From Flavobacterium sp. 270 (lineage in GTDB: Bacteria; Bacteroidota; Bacteroidia; Flavobacteriales; Flavobacteriaceae): 64,000 nucleotides of DNA. The first letter of the stretch is position 1, and every line of letters begins with the position of its first letter. Made by a program: the position numbers and the translations under genes. The DNA lies in NCBI RefSeq assembly GCF_004368785.1, contig NZ_SODM01000003.1, positions 1 through 64,000 of the forward strand, read 5' to 3'. Under the pieces are notes generated by a model. That model did not search any database, was not told the origin of the DNA, and saw only the letters and a list, made by a program, of their open reading frames with translations. This document shows, piece after piece, positions 8,510 to 17,755 of the stretch.

Positions 8510-9550
8510 TTGACTATAAAAAAAATTATCTCGCTAACTGCCATAGCCGTAATTTCGGTTTTACTGATTTACGGATTTATATTAATAAGCAGGATTTTTA
8601 GTGCCAATACTAAATTTGAAGAAAAAGAACTTTATGTATATGTTCCAACAGGAGCTAATTATACTGATGTTAAAAAAATATTAGAACCCTACATTAAGAA
8701 TTTTGAAGATTTTGAAATGGTGGCAAGTAAAAGAAACTATCCAGAAAATGTAAAATCGGGACGTTTCCTGCTTAAAAAAGATATGAATAATATCGATTTG
8801 GTTCGCGCCATGCGTTCTAATGTTCCTGTAAAACTTTCGTTTAACAATCAGGAACGTTTAGAAAATTTTGCCGGAAGGGTAGGATCTGAGATTGAAGCAG
8901 ATAGTCTTTCATTGTTAAAAGCTTTTAGAGATCCAGCTTTTTTAAAGGAAAATGGTTTCAATGAAGAAAACGTTTTTTCAATGTTTATTCCTAATACGTA
9001 TGAAATTTATTGGAATACATCGGCAGAAAAGTTCCGTGATAAAATGATTAAGGAATATCATAACTTCTGGACAGACGAACGAATTGCAAAAGCTAAAGCA
9101 CAAGGATTAACCCCAGTTGAAGCTACAATTCTAGCGTCAATAGTTCATAAAGAGTCTGTTAAAAAAGACGAAAGACCTAGAATTGCCGGTGTTTATTTGA
9201 ACCGTCTGCGTCTTGAAATGCCATTACAAGCAGATCCAACCGTTATTTACTCTTTAAAATTGAGAGATAATAATTTTGATCAGGTTATCAAAAAAGTATT
9301 CTATAATGACTTGCTGATAAAATCTCCATACAATACATATGTGCATACGGGGCTTCCTCCGGGACCAGTTGCTATGCCAGATATTACTGCGGTTGAAGCA
9401 GTTCTAAATCCAGAAAAACATGATTATATTTATTTCTGTGCTAGTATTGATCGTTTTGGATATCACGAATTCGCCTCAACTTATGCAGAGCATACCATTA
9501 ATGCAAAAAAATACTCAGACTGGATTAACAAGCAAGGAGTAACAAGATAA
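8510..9550 (+). CDS. mltG: Endolytic murein transglycosylase MltG (YceG-like)
   Basis: Inner-membrane enzyme that cleaves nascent glycan strands and limits their length. A single N-terminal transmembrane segment lies at about 7-28, and the YceG domain fills the rest. The catalytic Glu215 lies in ASIVHKESVKKDERP, followed by the family signature GVYLNRL and LQADPTVIYSL. The C-terminal HTGLPPGPVAMPD is also a hallmark. At 346 residues the length is normal. The start is TTG, since no ATG lies close enough in frame. A hairpin terminator follows 12 bases after the stop. Confidence 0.93.
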   Translation: MTIKKIISLTAIAVISVLLIYGFILISRIFSANTKFEEKELYVYVPTGANYTDVKKILEPYIKNFEDFEMVASKRNYPENVKSGRFLLKKDMNNIDLVRAMRSNVPVKLSFNNQERLENFAGRVGSEIEADSLSLLKAFRDPAFLKENGFNEENVFSMFIPNTYEIYWNTSAEKFRDKMIKEYHNFWTDERIAKAKAQGLTPVEATILASIVHKESVKKDERPRIAGVYLNRLRLEMPLQADPTVIYSLKLRDNNFDQVIKKVFYNDLLIKSPYNTYVHTGLPPGPVAMPDITAVEAVLNPEKHDYIYFCASIDRFGYHEFASTYAEHTINAKKYSDWINKQGVTR

Positions 9551-9562
9551 GTTTTTCAAATC

Positions 9563-9594
9563 AAAACCGAAGTTTTAAAGCTTCGGTTTTTTTG
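9563..9594 (+). terminator. Terminator after mltG
   Basis: 10-bp stem AAAACCGAAG (9563-9572) with CTTCGGTTTT (9581-9590) followed by T residues. Confidence 0.85.
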
Positions 9595-9950
9595 TGTTCA
9601 ATTCGAAAGTAAATAATAAAATTCGGATAAAAATTCAAAATGATTATTTTTCGTTTTAATGATGAAATCTTAATATCAAAATTCAATTTTTTTGATATAT
9701 TTTGAGAAATTCAAAATTTAATTTGAAACAATTTAAAGAAAAATCAAAAACATATTGTAAGATTTTATCTATAAAATGTTAAAATTTCCTTAAAATTGAA
9801 ATTTATTATGGGCTAATTTTCACTGTTTTTGGCTCAAAATAAAAGTAGTTCTAACAGGGCTTAGCTACTATAATCACAGTGCTTACCACGGTTAATAGAT
9901 TTTTGATATAATTGCTAAATTGCTGAAAATCAGTATATATTTAAAAGTAT
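9595..9950. other. Long AT-rich intergenic stretch, content unexplained
   Basis: About 350 bases without a convincing open reading frame on either strand. Most is AT-rich, with repeated TTCAAAATT-like words. A less AT-rich island lies at about 9848-9898 (ACAGGGCTTAGCTACT, then CACAGTGCTTACCACGG). I recognise no known RNA or operator in it. Confidence 0.4.
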
Positions 9951-9958
9951 TATCTTTG
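9951..9958 (+). promoter_or_regulatory. Bacteroidota -7 element (TATCTTTG) for the lysozyme-like gene
   Basis: Exact TAnnTTTG match 49 bases before the ATG at 10008. A TTG at 9920-9922 is somewhat too far for a standard -33 element. Confidence 0.6.
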
Positions 9959-10007
9959 CATCGTAGAAATTTCAAGAGGGTGACAGCGTTTTGAAGAAAA
10001 ACAATTT

Positions 10008-10646
10008 ATGATAAAGAAGTGGTATTTTTATGCGAGTTTAATCGTTATTATTACATTTTTGAGTTTGGGTTTTAAACCCTCAAATCTAGAAACCAAACCT
10101 TGGTTTTTAATAGAAAAAACAGATGGGGCAGAATACATGTTTCCATCGCAAGAAAAGGATGATTATCCTAATCTAAACTTCCCATACACCGGAAATCATT
10201 TTATAGGTTTTAAAGAAGCAGTAGCTTTCAAAGAATCTCAAGGAAAATACCGGTTAGTCAATTCACTAGGTTATATGGGTAAATACCAGTTTGGTTCTAA
10301 AGCTTTAAGAGCAATAGGTATTTACAACAACCAGGCCTTTCTAAAAGATCCAGCTTTACAAGAAAAAGCATTTGTAGCTTTATTGTCTAAAAACAAATGG
10401 ATTTTGCGTTATGAAATTCAAAAGTACGAAGGCAAAATAATCAATGGAATTGAAATTACAGAATCTGGAATTTTAGCAGCAGCTCATTTAGGTGGCGCAG
10501 GCTCAGTTAAGAATTTCTTTAAAAACAAAGGAAAAACACATTTCAGAGATGCTTTTGGAACTTCTTTAAGAAGTTACATGAAAGACTTTGGAGGTTATGA
10601 TCTTTCTTACATTGAGGCAGATAGTAATGCCGTAATTAAGAAATAA
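10008..10646 (+). CDS. Lysozyme-like (transglycosylase-fold) exported protein
   Basis: A 212-residue protein with an N-terminal hydrophobic segment (about 5-22, YFYASLIVIITFLSLGF) that exports or anchors it. The central part (GFKEAVAFKESQGKYRLVNS, then GYMGKYQFGSKAL) resembles lysozyme-superfamily peptidoglycan hydrolases, with Glu of FKESQG as a candidate catalytic acid. The later ILAAAHLGGAGSVKNFF fits the C-terminal part of such domains. It may cleave or bind peptidoglycan, and its position after mltG is compatible with wall metabolism. The family assignment is by motif only. It ends at a bidirectional terminator shared with mutB. Confidence 0.6.
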   Translation: MIKKWYFYASLIVIITFLSLGFKPSNLETKPWFLIEKTDGAEYMFPSQEKDDYPNLNFPYTGNHFIGFKEAVAFKESQGKYRLVNSLGYMGKYQFGSKALRAIGIYNNQAFLKDPALQEKAFVALLSKNKWILRYEIQKYEGKIINGIEITESGILAAAHLGGAGSVKNFFKNKGKTHFRDAFGTSLRSYMKDFGGYDLSYIEADSNAVIKK

Positions 10647-10656
10647 AAGAAAATAA

Positions 10657-10684
10657 AAAATCCCGAATTATCGGGATTTTTTAT
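10657..10684. terminator. Bidirectional terminator
   Basis: Stem AAATCCCGA with TCGGGATTT, A tract before and T tract after, between the convergent lysozyme-like gene and mutB. Confidence 0.85.
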
Positions 10685-10685
10685 T

Positions 10686-12827
10686 TTAATCAATTAAGAT
10701 TTCCAGTATTTTAATAGCAGCTTCGCTAATCTTAGTTCCAGGGCCAAAAACAGCAATTGCACCAGCATCAAACAAGAATTGATAGTCCTGTGCCGGAATT
10801 ACGCCGCCTACAATTACCATAATATCTTCTCGACCGTGTTTTTTAAGCTCTTCTATTACTTGTGGAACTAATGTTTTATGTCCGGCAGCGAGAGAAGAAA
10901 CACCTAAAATATGTACATCGTTTTCAACAGCCTGCTTTGCCGCTTCTGCAGGAGTTTGAAAAAGCGGACCTATATCCACATCAAAACCTACATCGGCATA
11001 ACCGGTCGCTACAACTTTTGCTCCACGGTCATGTCCGTCTTGTCCCATTTTAGCAATCATAATTCTAGGACGACGGCCTTCTTGTTTGGCAAAGGCATCG
11101 GCTAGTTTTTTTGCTTTTTCAAAATTCTCGTCATTTTTTATTGCTGCACTATACACACCGCTAAAGGATTTAATTTGTGCTTTAAATCGACCGAAGATAG
11201 TTTCGAGCGCATTACTGATTTCTCCTAAAGTCGCTCTGTTTCGAGCAGCTTCAATAGCAATTTCCAGTAAGTTACCTTCGCCGGTTTTTGCACAAAGTAT
11301 TAATTTTTCCAGTGATAGATTTACTTTTTTAGTATCTCTTTTTGCTTTGATATCTTCAAGTCGCTCAATTTGTTGCTTACGAACCATTTGGTTGTCAACA
11401 TCCAAAATATGTAAAGGATCTTCTTTTTCTAATCGAAACTGATTTACACCAACAATAATATCTTGTCCGCTGTCTATTCGCGCTTGTTTACGCGCAGCAG
11501 CTTCTTCAATTCGTAATTTCGGAATTCCAGCTTCAATCGCTTTAGTCATGCCGCCCAATTCTTCTACTTCCTGAATAAGTTTCCAGGTACTTTCAGTAAT
11601 TTCATTTGTCAGGCTCTCCACATAATAACTTCCTGCCCAAGGATCTACTGTTTTGGTAATCTTTGTTTCTTCCTGTAAAAAAATCTGAGTATTGCGTGCA
11701 ATTCTTGCAGAAAAATCTGTCGGCAATGCAATCGCTTCATCAAGCGCATTGGTATGCAAAGATTGTGTTCCTCCAAAAGCTGCTGCAGATGCTTCAATGC
11801 AAGTTCTGGCAACATTATTAAAAGGATCTTGCTCTGTCAGACTCCATCCACTCGTTTGGCAGTGTGTTCTTAAAGCCAATGATTTATCACTTTTAGGATT
11901 GAATTGTTGTAACAATTTCGCCCAAATCATTCGTCCGGCTCTCATTTTAGCAATTTCCATAAAATGATTCATCCCAATTGCCCAAAAGAAAGATAATCTG
12001 GGAGCAAACTCATCAATAGTCATTCCGGTAGATAATCCGGTTCTAATATATTCTAAACCATCAGCAAGCGTATAAGCCAATTCAATATCGGCTGTTGCTC
12101 CAGCTTCCTGCATATGATAACCCGAAATAGAGATAGAATTGAATTTTGGCATTTTCTTGCTCGTAAATTCAAAAATATCAGCAATAATTTTCATCGAAGG
12201 TGTTGGCGGATAGATATAAGTATTTCGCACCATAAACTCCTTTAAAATATCATTCTGAATAGTTCCAGAAAGTTTCTCAATTGCTACACCTTGTTCTTCG
12301 GCAGCAACAATATAAAAAGCCATAATTGGTAAAACAGCACCATTCATGGTCATAGAAACAGACATTTCGTCAAGCGGAATTTGATCAAATAGCACTTTCA
12401 TGTCTTCAACAGAATCTATGGCAACTCCAGCTTTGCCAACATCACCAACAACGCGTTCGTGATCAGAGTCGTAACCGCGGTGCGTTGGTAAATCAAAAGC
12501 TATTGAAAGTCCTTTTTGGCCCGCAGCTAAGTTTCTTCTATAAAAAGCATTACTTTCTTCTGCTGTAGAAAATCCGGCATATTGGCGAATGGTCCACGGA
12601 CGTCTTACGTACATTGTTGCATAAGGCCCGCGTAAATTTGGTGCAAAACCAGCTCCAAAATCAAGAAACTCTAAATCTTCAATATCTTTTTCAGAATAGG
12701 TTTTTTTGATTTCGATTCCTTCGGCTGTGGTAAAGTTTTGTGCTAAAGGTTCTGAATTATGCGTCTTTTCGCTTAACTCTTTACTTTTAACATCTAACTT
12801 TATATGTTTAAGGTCTTTTCTTATCAT
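10686..12827 (-). CDS. mutB: Methylmalonyl-CoA mutase, large (catalytic) subunit
   Basis: Adenosylcobalamin-dependent interconversion of methylmalonyl-CoA and succinyl-CoA, in propionate and odd-chain metabolism. The 713-residue protein has the TIM-barrel substrate domain. [20 protein letters not shown] near residue 70 and the [19 protein letters not shown] segment are characteristic. The C-terminal B12 domain carries [12 protein letters not shown], whose His is the cobalt ligand, and the later VGGVIP. The small subunit lies 45 bp upstream in the same direction, so the two form an operon. The helper GTPase MeaB is encoded about 42 kb away in this window. Confidence 0.97.
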   Translation of the reverse strand: MIRKDLKHIKLDVKSKELSEKTHNSEPLAQNFTTAEGIEIKKTYSEKDIEDLEFLDFGAGFAPNLRGPYATMYVRRPWTIRQYAGFSTAEESNAFYRRNLAAGQKGLSIAFDLPTHRGYDSDHERVVGDVGKAGVAIDSVEDMKVLFDQIPLDEMSVSMTMNGAVLPIMAFYIVAAEEQGVAIEKLSGTIQNDILKEFMVRNTYIYPPTPSMKIIADIFEFTSKKMPKFNSISISGYHMQEAGATADIELAYTLADGLEYIRTGLSTGMTIDEFAPRLSFFWAIGMNHFMEIAKMRAGRMIWAKLLQQFNPKSDKSLALRTHCQTSGWSLTEQDPFNNVARTCIEASAAAFGGTQSLHTNALDEAIALPTDFSARIARNTQIFLQEETKITKTVDPWAGSYYVESLTNEITESTWKLIQEVEELGGMTKAIEAGIPKLRIEEAAARKQARIDSGQDIIVGVNQFRLEKEDPLHILDVDNQMVRKQQIERLEDIKAKRDTKKVNLSLEKLILCAKTGEGNLLEIAIEAARNRATLGEISNALETIFGRFKAQIKSFSGVYSAAIKNDENFEKAKKLADAFAKQEGRRPRIMIAKMGQDGHDRGAKVVATGYADVGFDVDIGPLFQTPAEAAKQAVENDVHILGVSSLAAGHKTLVPQVIEELKKHGREDIMVIVGGVIPAQDYQFLFDAGAIAVFGPGTKISEAAIKILEILID

Positions 12828-12872
12828 CGGAAATACTCTTTTGAGTAGTTTATTAATTACGTTGAAAAATGA

Positions 12873-14237
12873 TTATTCAAGTTCTAGTCGCTCTTGCTCT
12901 ATTTTTTCAGCTAATCTTTTTTCTATAATAGGTGTAATTAATGTTTTTCTCGGCTTAATTTTTACAAACGGAAACAATTCTAAATCATGTTTCATTTTGT
13001 CTTCTTTGTTCGGATATTTATTCGTTCCTAATAAAACTTCTTTTTTAGCATCAAATAATTCCTGTTCTTTATTGGCACTTTCCTGAATTTTCTTTTTGAT
13101 TGTTCCGTCGTTCAAAAGTTTCAGAAAACCGCCATTGGCTTCAATATCTTTAAATAAAACCAAACTTTTTTCTGCCAATTGCATTGTTAAACTTTCAATA
13201 TAATAACTTCCGTCTGCAGGATTGTTTACTTTATCAAAATAGCTTTCATGTTTTAAAATCAACAACTGATTTCTCGCAATTCTGTCGCCAAATTCATTGT
13301 CTTTATGGTATAATGCATCGTAAGGCAAATTTGCAACTGAATCTGCACCGCCAAGAATCGCCGACATACATTCGGTTGTTGTGCGAAGCATGTTTACATT
13401 ATAATCGTAAATGGTTTTATTTCTTTTAGTTGGTGTAACCAATAAATGACATTCTAAATCTGGATTGTATTCAGAAGCAATTAATTTAAAAAGCATTCGT
13501 AAGGCACGAAGTTTAGCAATTTCAAAAAAATAATTAGTTCCTACTGCAACTTGAAAAAGGATTTGCTTTGGAATATTCGGCAGACGATTTAAATATTCGT
13601 TTGCATGAGCTAAACTATACGCAATTTGCTGTGTAATATTGGCGCCGGCATTTTGATACAAACCAGCATCTATACTAACTAAAGATAGATTTGTAGTTGC
13701 TTTTGAAATTAAATCTATAGTTTCAAAATTATTTTTATCCGATGTTGTAATCCAGTTTCCTTCTCTTGCAAAATATCCAATTGGATCTAAATTGCAATAA
13801 AAAATCGTTTTCTTTTGGATTGATATTGAGTCTAATAGTTTTACGAAATCGATTGAAATAAAATTCAAATTAAAGTAAACGATTCTGTTTTCTAAAGGAA
13901 GATTTTCTAGTAATTTTTGAACGTCAGTTTTTTCGTTTTCAATTGTAAAACGCAAACTTTCTGCACCTCTTTCAAGTGTGTTTATTGCTCTTTGAATGGA
14001 TTTTTCGATATCGTAAACAAAGATATTCTGGCAGATTTTAAAATCAGCAGCTTTTGTTTCTACGTCAGCAGCTTTAGAAAATTCATCAATATGATAAAAA
14101 GGCTTCACCTGAATATCTTCTGGAGAATTCCAGATTACAGTTTCGTTATAATCGGCTCCATCTAATTCAAACTGAATTTTTTGTTTCCATTGTTTGGATG
14201 AAATCGGATTAAAATCGTCGAATAGGGTAGTAGCCAT
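12873..14237 (-). CDS. mutA: Methylmalonyl-CoA mutase, small subunit (short form)
   Basis: Non-catalytic partner of MutB. The sequence follows the mutase barrel fold (SSKQWKQKIQFELDGADYNE at the start, VDAGLYQNAGANITQQIAYSL-like core near 190-210, FEIAKLRALRMLF, and NPADGSYYIE near 340). It is only 454 residues, whereas classical small subunits exceed 600: the C-terminal degenerate cobalamin-like domain is absent. The end looks natural, since the ORF closes cleanly and mutB follows. A role in stabilising the heterodimer is expected from the family. First gene of the mutA-mutB pair, close behind the FtsB/DivIC-like gene (16-bp gap). Confidence 0.92.
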   Translation of the reverse strand: MATTLFDDFNPISSKQWKQKIQFELDGADYNETVIWNSPEDIQVKPFYHIDEFSKAADVETKAADFKICQNIFVYDIEKSIQRAINTLERGAESLRFTIENEKTDVQKLLENLPLENRIVYFNLNFISIDFVKLLDSISIQKKTIFYCNLDPIGYFAREGNWITTSDKNNFETIDLISKATTNLSLVSIDAGLYQNAGANITQQIAYSLAHANEYLNRLPNIPKQILFQVAVGTNYFFEIAKLRALRMLFKLIASEYNPDLECHLLVTPTKRNKTIYDYNVNMLRTTTECMSAILGGADSVANLPYDALYHKDNEFGDRIARNQLLILKHESYFDKVNNPADGSYYIESLTMQLAEKSLVLFKDIEANGGFLKLLNDGTIKKKIQESANKEQELFDAKKEVLLGTNKYPNKEDKMKHDLELFPFVKIKPRKTLITPIIEKRLAEKIEQERLELE

Positions 14238-14253
14238 TTTTTATTTTTTCTGA

Positions 14254-14595
14254 TTATTCTCTAGTATCTTGAATACTATCTTCTTCAAATTTTATGATGT
14301 AAATATCCTCGCTGTCTTTTTTCATAAAATACTTTTCGCGGGCATATTTTTCTATTTGTTCGGGATTTTTAAGCTCTTTTATCTGCTCTTGATCTTTTCT
14401 GATTTCTTCCTGGTAATATTTTTTATTATCCTGAAGTTCATTGATCTGACCGTCTAAAAAGCGATGATCAAAATAGGAGTAATTGTCTAAAAATAACATC
14501 CAAATGATGAAAAATAGTAAAACCCAGACATATTTATTGCCTAGGTATTTAAACCAGGATTTGTCTTTGTACGGATTTTTTAATTTAAATTTCAA
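14254..14595 (-). CDS. FtsB/DivIC-family septum formation initiator protein
   Basis: A 113-residue protein with a short basic N-terminus, one transmembrane segment at about 25-42 (YVWVLLFFIIWMLFL) and a coiled coil at about 55-95 (INELQDNKKYYQEEIRKDQE and onwards). It ends with EKYAREKYFMKKDSEDIYII, the typical FtsB/DivIC ending. Predicted role: the FtsB/DivIC position of the divisome trimer with FtsL and FtsQ. It lies just upstream of mutA and 155 bp downstream of udk. Confidence 0.85.
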   Translation of the reverse strand: MKFKLKNPYKDKSWFKYLGNKYVWVLLFFIIWMLFLDNYSYFDHRFLDGQINELQDNKKYYQEEIRKDQEQIKELKNPEQIEKYAREKYFMKKDSEDIYIIKFEEDSIQDTRE

Positions 14596-14631
14596 TTGAA
14601 AATAAGTTTAGTTTTATAATTCGGCTGGTCT

Positions 14632-14722
14632 TTTAGCCCCGATAGCAGTGAAAATCCTTTTGTGTCTCGTTTCTTTAACGAGACACAAAAGATTGTAACG
14701 GATAGCGGGAAACAGCTCCTAA
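14632..14722. ncRNA. Structured intergenic element (nested stems), strand uncertain
   Basis: The centre is a perfect 15-bp inverted repeat (14657-14671 with 14677-14691). It is enclosed by ATCC at 14654-14657 facing GGAT at 14700-14703, and by CCCG at 14638-14641 facing CGGG at 14706-14709, with flanking AGCCCCGATAGC and GGATAGCGGGA boxes. The non-palindromic boxes argue for an RNA structure or a mobile-repeat end, not a simple terminator. I recall similar boxes between flavobacterial genes but cannot verify this here. It might belong to a known family such as Flavo-1, or be a REP-like unit. Confidence 0.5.
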
Positions 14723-14750
14723 TTTTTATGGAATAAATTTACAATAAAAA

Positions 14751-15359
14751 TTATGAAATTCTCTGATTAATTACGGCACGAACCACATCAATTGCTACAG
14801 TATTGTATTTGTCGTTAGGGATAATAATATCAGCAAAAGCTTTTGATGGTTCTATAAATTGCTCATGCATAGGTTTTAAGGTGTTTTGATAACGGTTTAA
14901 AACCTCGTCGATATCACGTCCGCGCTCTGAAATATCTCTTTTTAAACGACGAATTAATCTTTCGTCAGAATCTGCATGAACAAAAACTTTAATGTCAAAA
15001 AGCTCACGAAGTTCTGGATTTGTCAAAATAAGGATTCCTTCAACAATCATAACTTTTCTAGGATGTGTAGAAACGGTATCGTCTGTTCTATTGTGTTGAA
15101 TAAACGAATATACAGGCTGATCGATTGTTTCTCCGGCTTTTAATGCTTTTAAATGTTTTACCAATAATTCAAAATCAATAGCGCGCGGATGATCAAAATT
15201 AATTAATGCTCTTTCGTCAAACGACAAATTGTGGGTTTCTTTATAGTACGAATCCTGAGAAATTACCCCCACTTCTGTGTCTGGTAATTCGTTCATGATT
15301 TGATGTACTACTGTTGTTTTTCCACTTCCTGTTCCTCCTGCAAGTCCAATAATGAGCAT
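14751..15359 (-). CDS. udk: Uridine kinase
   Basis: Phosphorylates uridine and cytidine in pyrimidine salvage. The 202-residue P-loop kinase shows Walker A GLAGGTGSGKTT near residues 5-16, ISQDSYYK near 34, and the family segment NFDHPRAIDFELL near 54. The central VEGILIL and RLIRRLKRDISERGR follow. The length is standard. It has its own minus-strand -7 element at 15386-15393. Immediately downstream on its strand lies the structured element at 14632-14722. Confidence 0.96.
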   Translation of the reverse strand: MLIIGLAGGTGSGKTTVVHQIMNELPDTEVGVISQDSYYKETHNLSFDERALINFDHPRAIDFELLVKHLKALKAGETIDQPVYSFIQHNRTDDTVSTHPRKVMIVEGILILTNPELRELFDIKVFVHADSDERLIRRLKRDISERGRDIDEVLNRYQNTLKPMHEQFIEPSKAFADIIIPNDKYNTVAIDVVRAVINQRIS

Positions 15360-15385
15360 AAAATTGATGTTATATATTTGTTTGG

Positions 15386-15393
15386 CAAAAATA
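15386..15393 (-). promoter_or_regulatory. Bacteroidota -7 element (TATTTTTG on minus strand) for udk
   Basis: Exact TAnnTTTG match on the minus strand, 26 bases before the udk start codon. Confidence 0.55.
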
Positions 15394-15529
15394 ATAATTT
15401 AAGTGAATTGAATAAACATATTATGTATTTAAACCATATAAGTAATGTAAGTAAATATTAGCCTCAAAATATTTATATAAAAGAGAACTTAACTGAACTT
15501 ATATCACTTATATAGTAAAATAAATAAAA

Positions 15530-15560
15530 AAAATCCCGAAAGCTATGCGATCGGGATTTT
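15530..15560 (-). terminator. Terminator downstream of the SDR gene
   Basis: Stem AAAATCCCGA (15530-15539) with TCGGGATTTT (15551-15560), with A/T tracts on both sides. It lies about 50 bases after the SDR stop codon on the minus strand. Confidence 0.8.
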
Positions 15561-15609
15561 GGTGCAATCAGTATAGTTTTGATTTATTCTGACCTTAGTA
15601 AGCACTTTT

Positions 15610-16491
15610 CTATTTATTCTTTTTTGCTTTTATCATCATTTCAAGCTGATCCCAAAGCTCTTCTGGAATTGCTTCTAATAAATTAAATTGTCCGGCACCT
15701 TTCAGCCATTCGCCGCCATCAATAGTAATAACATCTCCGTTTACATAAGCAGAAAAATCAGATACTAAATAAGCTGCTAAATTTGCCAATTCCTGGTGAT
15801 CGCCAACACGTTTTAATGGAACTTTTTTGGCCATATCAAATTTTTCAGCCAAATCGCCAGGCAATAATCTGTCCCAAGCGCCTTTTGTTGGAAATGGTCC
15901 CGGAGCAATTGCGTTAGAACGAATTCCGTATTTTGCCCATTCTACAGCAAGACTTCTTGTCATGGCCAAAACTCCAGCTTTTGCAGTTGCACTTGGCACC
16001 ACATAAGCAGAACCTGTCCAGGCGTAAGTTGTCACAATATTTAATATCGTAACCGAAGTTTGTTTAGTGTCAATCCAATGTTTTCCAAAAGCCAGCGTGC
16101 AGTTTTTAGAACCTTTAAGTACAATATCTATAACAGTATCAAATGCATTTGCAGATAAACGTTCTGTTGGAGAAATAAAATTTCCGGCAGCGTTGTTCAA
16201 AAGAACATCAACCTTTCCGAAAACTTTTAAAGTTTCCTGAAGCATGTTTTCTACTTCTTCGTAATGACGAACGTCACATTGAAGAGGAAGACATTTTCCG
16301 CCAGTTTCGCTTTCCAGTTCCGAGGCTGTATTTTTTAGTTTTTCTAAATCTCTAGAAGTGATTGCGACCTGTGCGCCTAATTCTAAGAAATATTTGGTCA
16401 TAGCTTTTCCTAAACCACTTCCGCCGCCTGTAACTACAATGACTTTACCTTTTAAAGCATCGTCACGTAACATTTTATCTGTATAACTCAT
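15610..16491 (-). CDS. 2,4-dienoyl-CoA reductase-like short-chain dehydrogenase
   Basis: A 293-residue NAD(P)-dependent short-chain dehydrogenase. The cofactor motif TGGGSGLG lies at about 21-28, NNAAGNF at about 98, and the segment SAYVVPSATAKAGVLAMTRS near 165. The usual YxxxK pair reads SATAK: the Lys is kept but the Tyr position is Ser, as in mammalian-type 2,4-dienoyl-CoA reductases, whose GPFPTKGAW-like motif is also present. Role: probably removal of double bases-at-even-positions (double bonds) during unsaturated fatty acid beta-oxidation. It is followed by a terminator, with an aminotransferase gene 73 bp upstream. Confidence 0.83.
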   Translation of the reverse strand: MSYTDKMLRDDALKGKVIVVTGGGSGLGKAMTKYFLELGAQVAITSRDLEKLKNTASELESETGGKCLPLQCDVRHYEEVENMLQETLKVFGKVDVLLNNAAGNFISPTERLSANAFDTVIDIVLKGSKNCTLAFGKHWIDTKQTSVTILNIVTTYAWTGSAYVVPSATAKAGVLAMTRSLAVEWAKYGIRSNAIAPGPFPTKGAWDRLLPGDLAEKFDMAKKVPLKRVGDHQELANLAAYLVSDFSAYVNGDVITIDGGEWLKGAGQFNLLEAIPEELWDQLEMMIKAKKNK

Positions 16492-16564
16492 ACTTTTCTT
16501 TTTTACAATATTAATTAAATAAAATAGGATGCATGCATAATAATGTTATAAAATTTTAAAAACT

Positions 16565-17692
16565 TTATATATTAGATAATTTTTCTGCTGCAGATTCTAG
16601 AGTGAAGTCATCTTTGGCGAAGCAAAAACGTATTAATTTCTGGTCTTTATGATCAGAATAAAAGGTAGAAATCGGAATTGCTGCAACTCCGTGGTCGGTA
16701 ATTAATTTTTTACAGAAAGTAACATCGTCTTCATTGGAAATATTCGCATAAGAAGCAACTTGAAAATAAGTTCCTTCACAAGGTTTTAATTCAAAACGGC
16801 TGTTTTGAAGAAGTTTTCGAAAATAATCTCGTTTTTCTTGATAGAATTTTCCAAGGAGATTGGTATCAACAATATCTAAATATTCACTTAGAGCTATTTG
16901 TGAGATACTATTTACGCTGAAAACCAAAAACTGATGTACTTTTTTGATTTCTATCATTAGATGTTCGGGAGCGACTGTATATCCAATTTTCCATCCTGTT
17001 ATGTGAAATGATTTTCCAAAAGAAGAAACCATAATGCATCGATCTAAAAGAAAACTTTTTGTATGTGCCGAAATATGTTTTTCTTCAAATGTGATGTATT
17101 CGTAAACTTCATCAGATAAAACTAATAAATCAGGATATTTTGAAAGTATTTTTTCTAGCTGTATAAAATCTGAATCCAATAATATTTTTCCTGTTGGATT
17201 ATGAGGGTTATTGATGATTATCATTCTGGTTTTTACAGAACAAGCTTTTTCAATCATTTCCCAATTTGGGGTGTAATCATCATTTAAAGCAATTCTTACA
17301 GGTTTAGCTTTGCATAGCAAGATTGGAGATTCATAAGAATCAAAACTCGGATCAAGCATAATTACTTCATCATTCTCTTTTATTAATGCCAGAATAGAAG
17401 TGAAAATCCCCTGTGTAGCGCCAGCTGTAACTAAAAGTTCTAAATCAGGATTTATAGTCCTTTTGTATGAATTAAAAAGGAGTTTACTAATTTGATTCAT
17501 TAAAGGCGGATAGCCTGTTACAGGTGTGTATTGATGGACATTTTCCTTGGCTAATCTAGCAACAATATCAGTTAGCCTTTCATCGACAGGGAAATTTGGA
17601 AATCCTTGTGAAAGATTTATTGCATTATATTCGGCTGCCATTTTTGACATAATTGTAAATATACTGGTGCCAACGTTTGGAAGTTTACTCAT
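16565..17692 (-). CDS. Pyridoxal-phosphate aminotransferase, methionine aminotransferase (YbdL)-like
   Basis: Class I/II aminotransferase of 375 residues. The N-terminus (FTIMSKMAAEYNAINLSQGF) followed by PNFPVDERL is the signature of the YbdL/kynurenine aminotransferase group. NNPHNPTGKIL near 165 and LSDEVYEYITF near 195 are present, as is the PLP-binding Lys at about 226 in SSFGKSFHITGWKIGY. Predicted reaction: transamination of methionine or aromatic amino acids with a 2-oxoacid, for example in methionine salvage. Substrate choice is inferred from family resemblance only. Confidence 0.87.
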   Translation of the reverse strand: MSKLPNVGTSIFTIMSKMAAEYNAINLSQGFPNFPVDERLTDIVARLAKENVHQYTPVTGYPPLMNQISKLLFNSYKRTINPDLELLVTAGATQGIFTSILALIKENDEVIMLDPSFDSYESPILLCKAKPVRIALNDDYTPNWEMIEKACSVKTRMIIINNPHNPTGKILLDSDFIQLEKILSKYPDLLVLSDEVYEYITFEEKHISAHTKSFLLDRCIMVSSFGKSFHITGWKIGYTVAPEHLMIEIKKVHQFLVFSVNSISQIALSEYLDIVDTNLLGKFYQEKRDYFRKLLQNSRFELKPCEGTYFQVASYANISNEDDVTFCKKLITDHGVAAIPISTFYSDHKDQKLIRFCFAKDDFTLESAAEKLSNI

Positions 17693-17755
17693 AAAAAAAT
17701 TGGTTAGAAAAGTTTTTTGAGTACAATATAAGGCAAATTTTATTTTATTGAATAA

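Noticed and set aside
11086..11442. 118-codon plus-strand frame inside mutB
   Set aside because: It lies antisense within a strongly recognised methylmalonyl-CoA mutase gene and resembles no protein.
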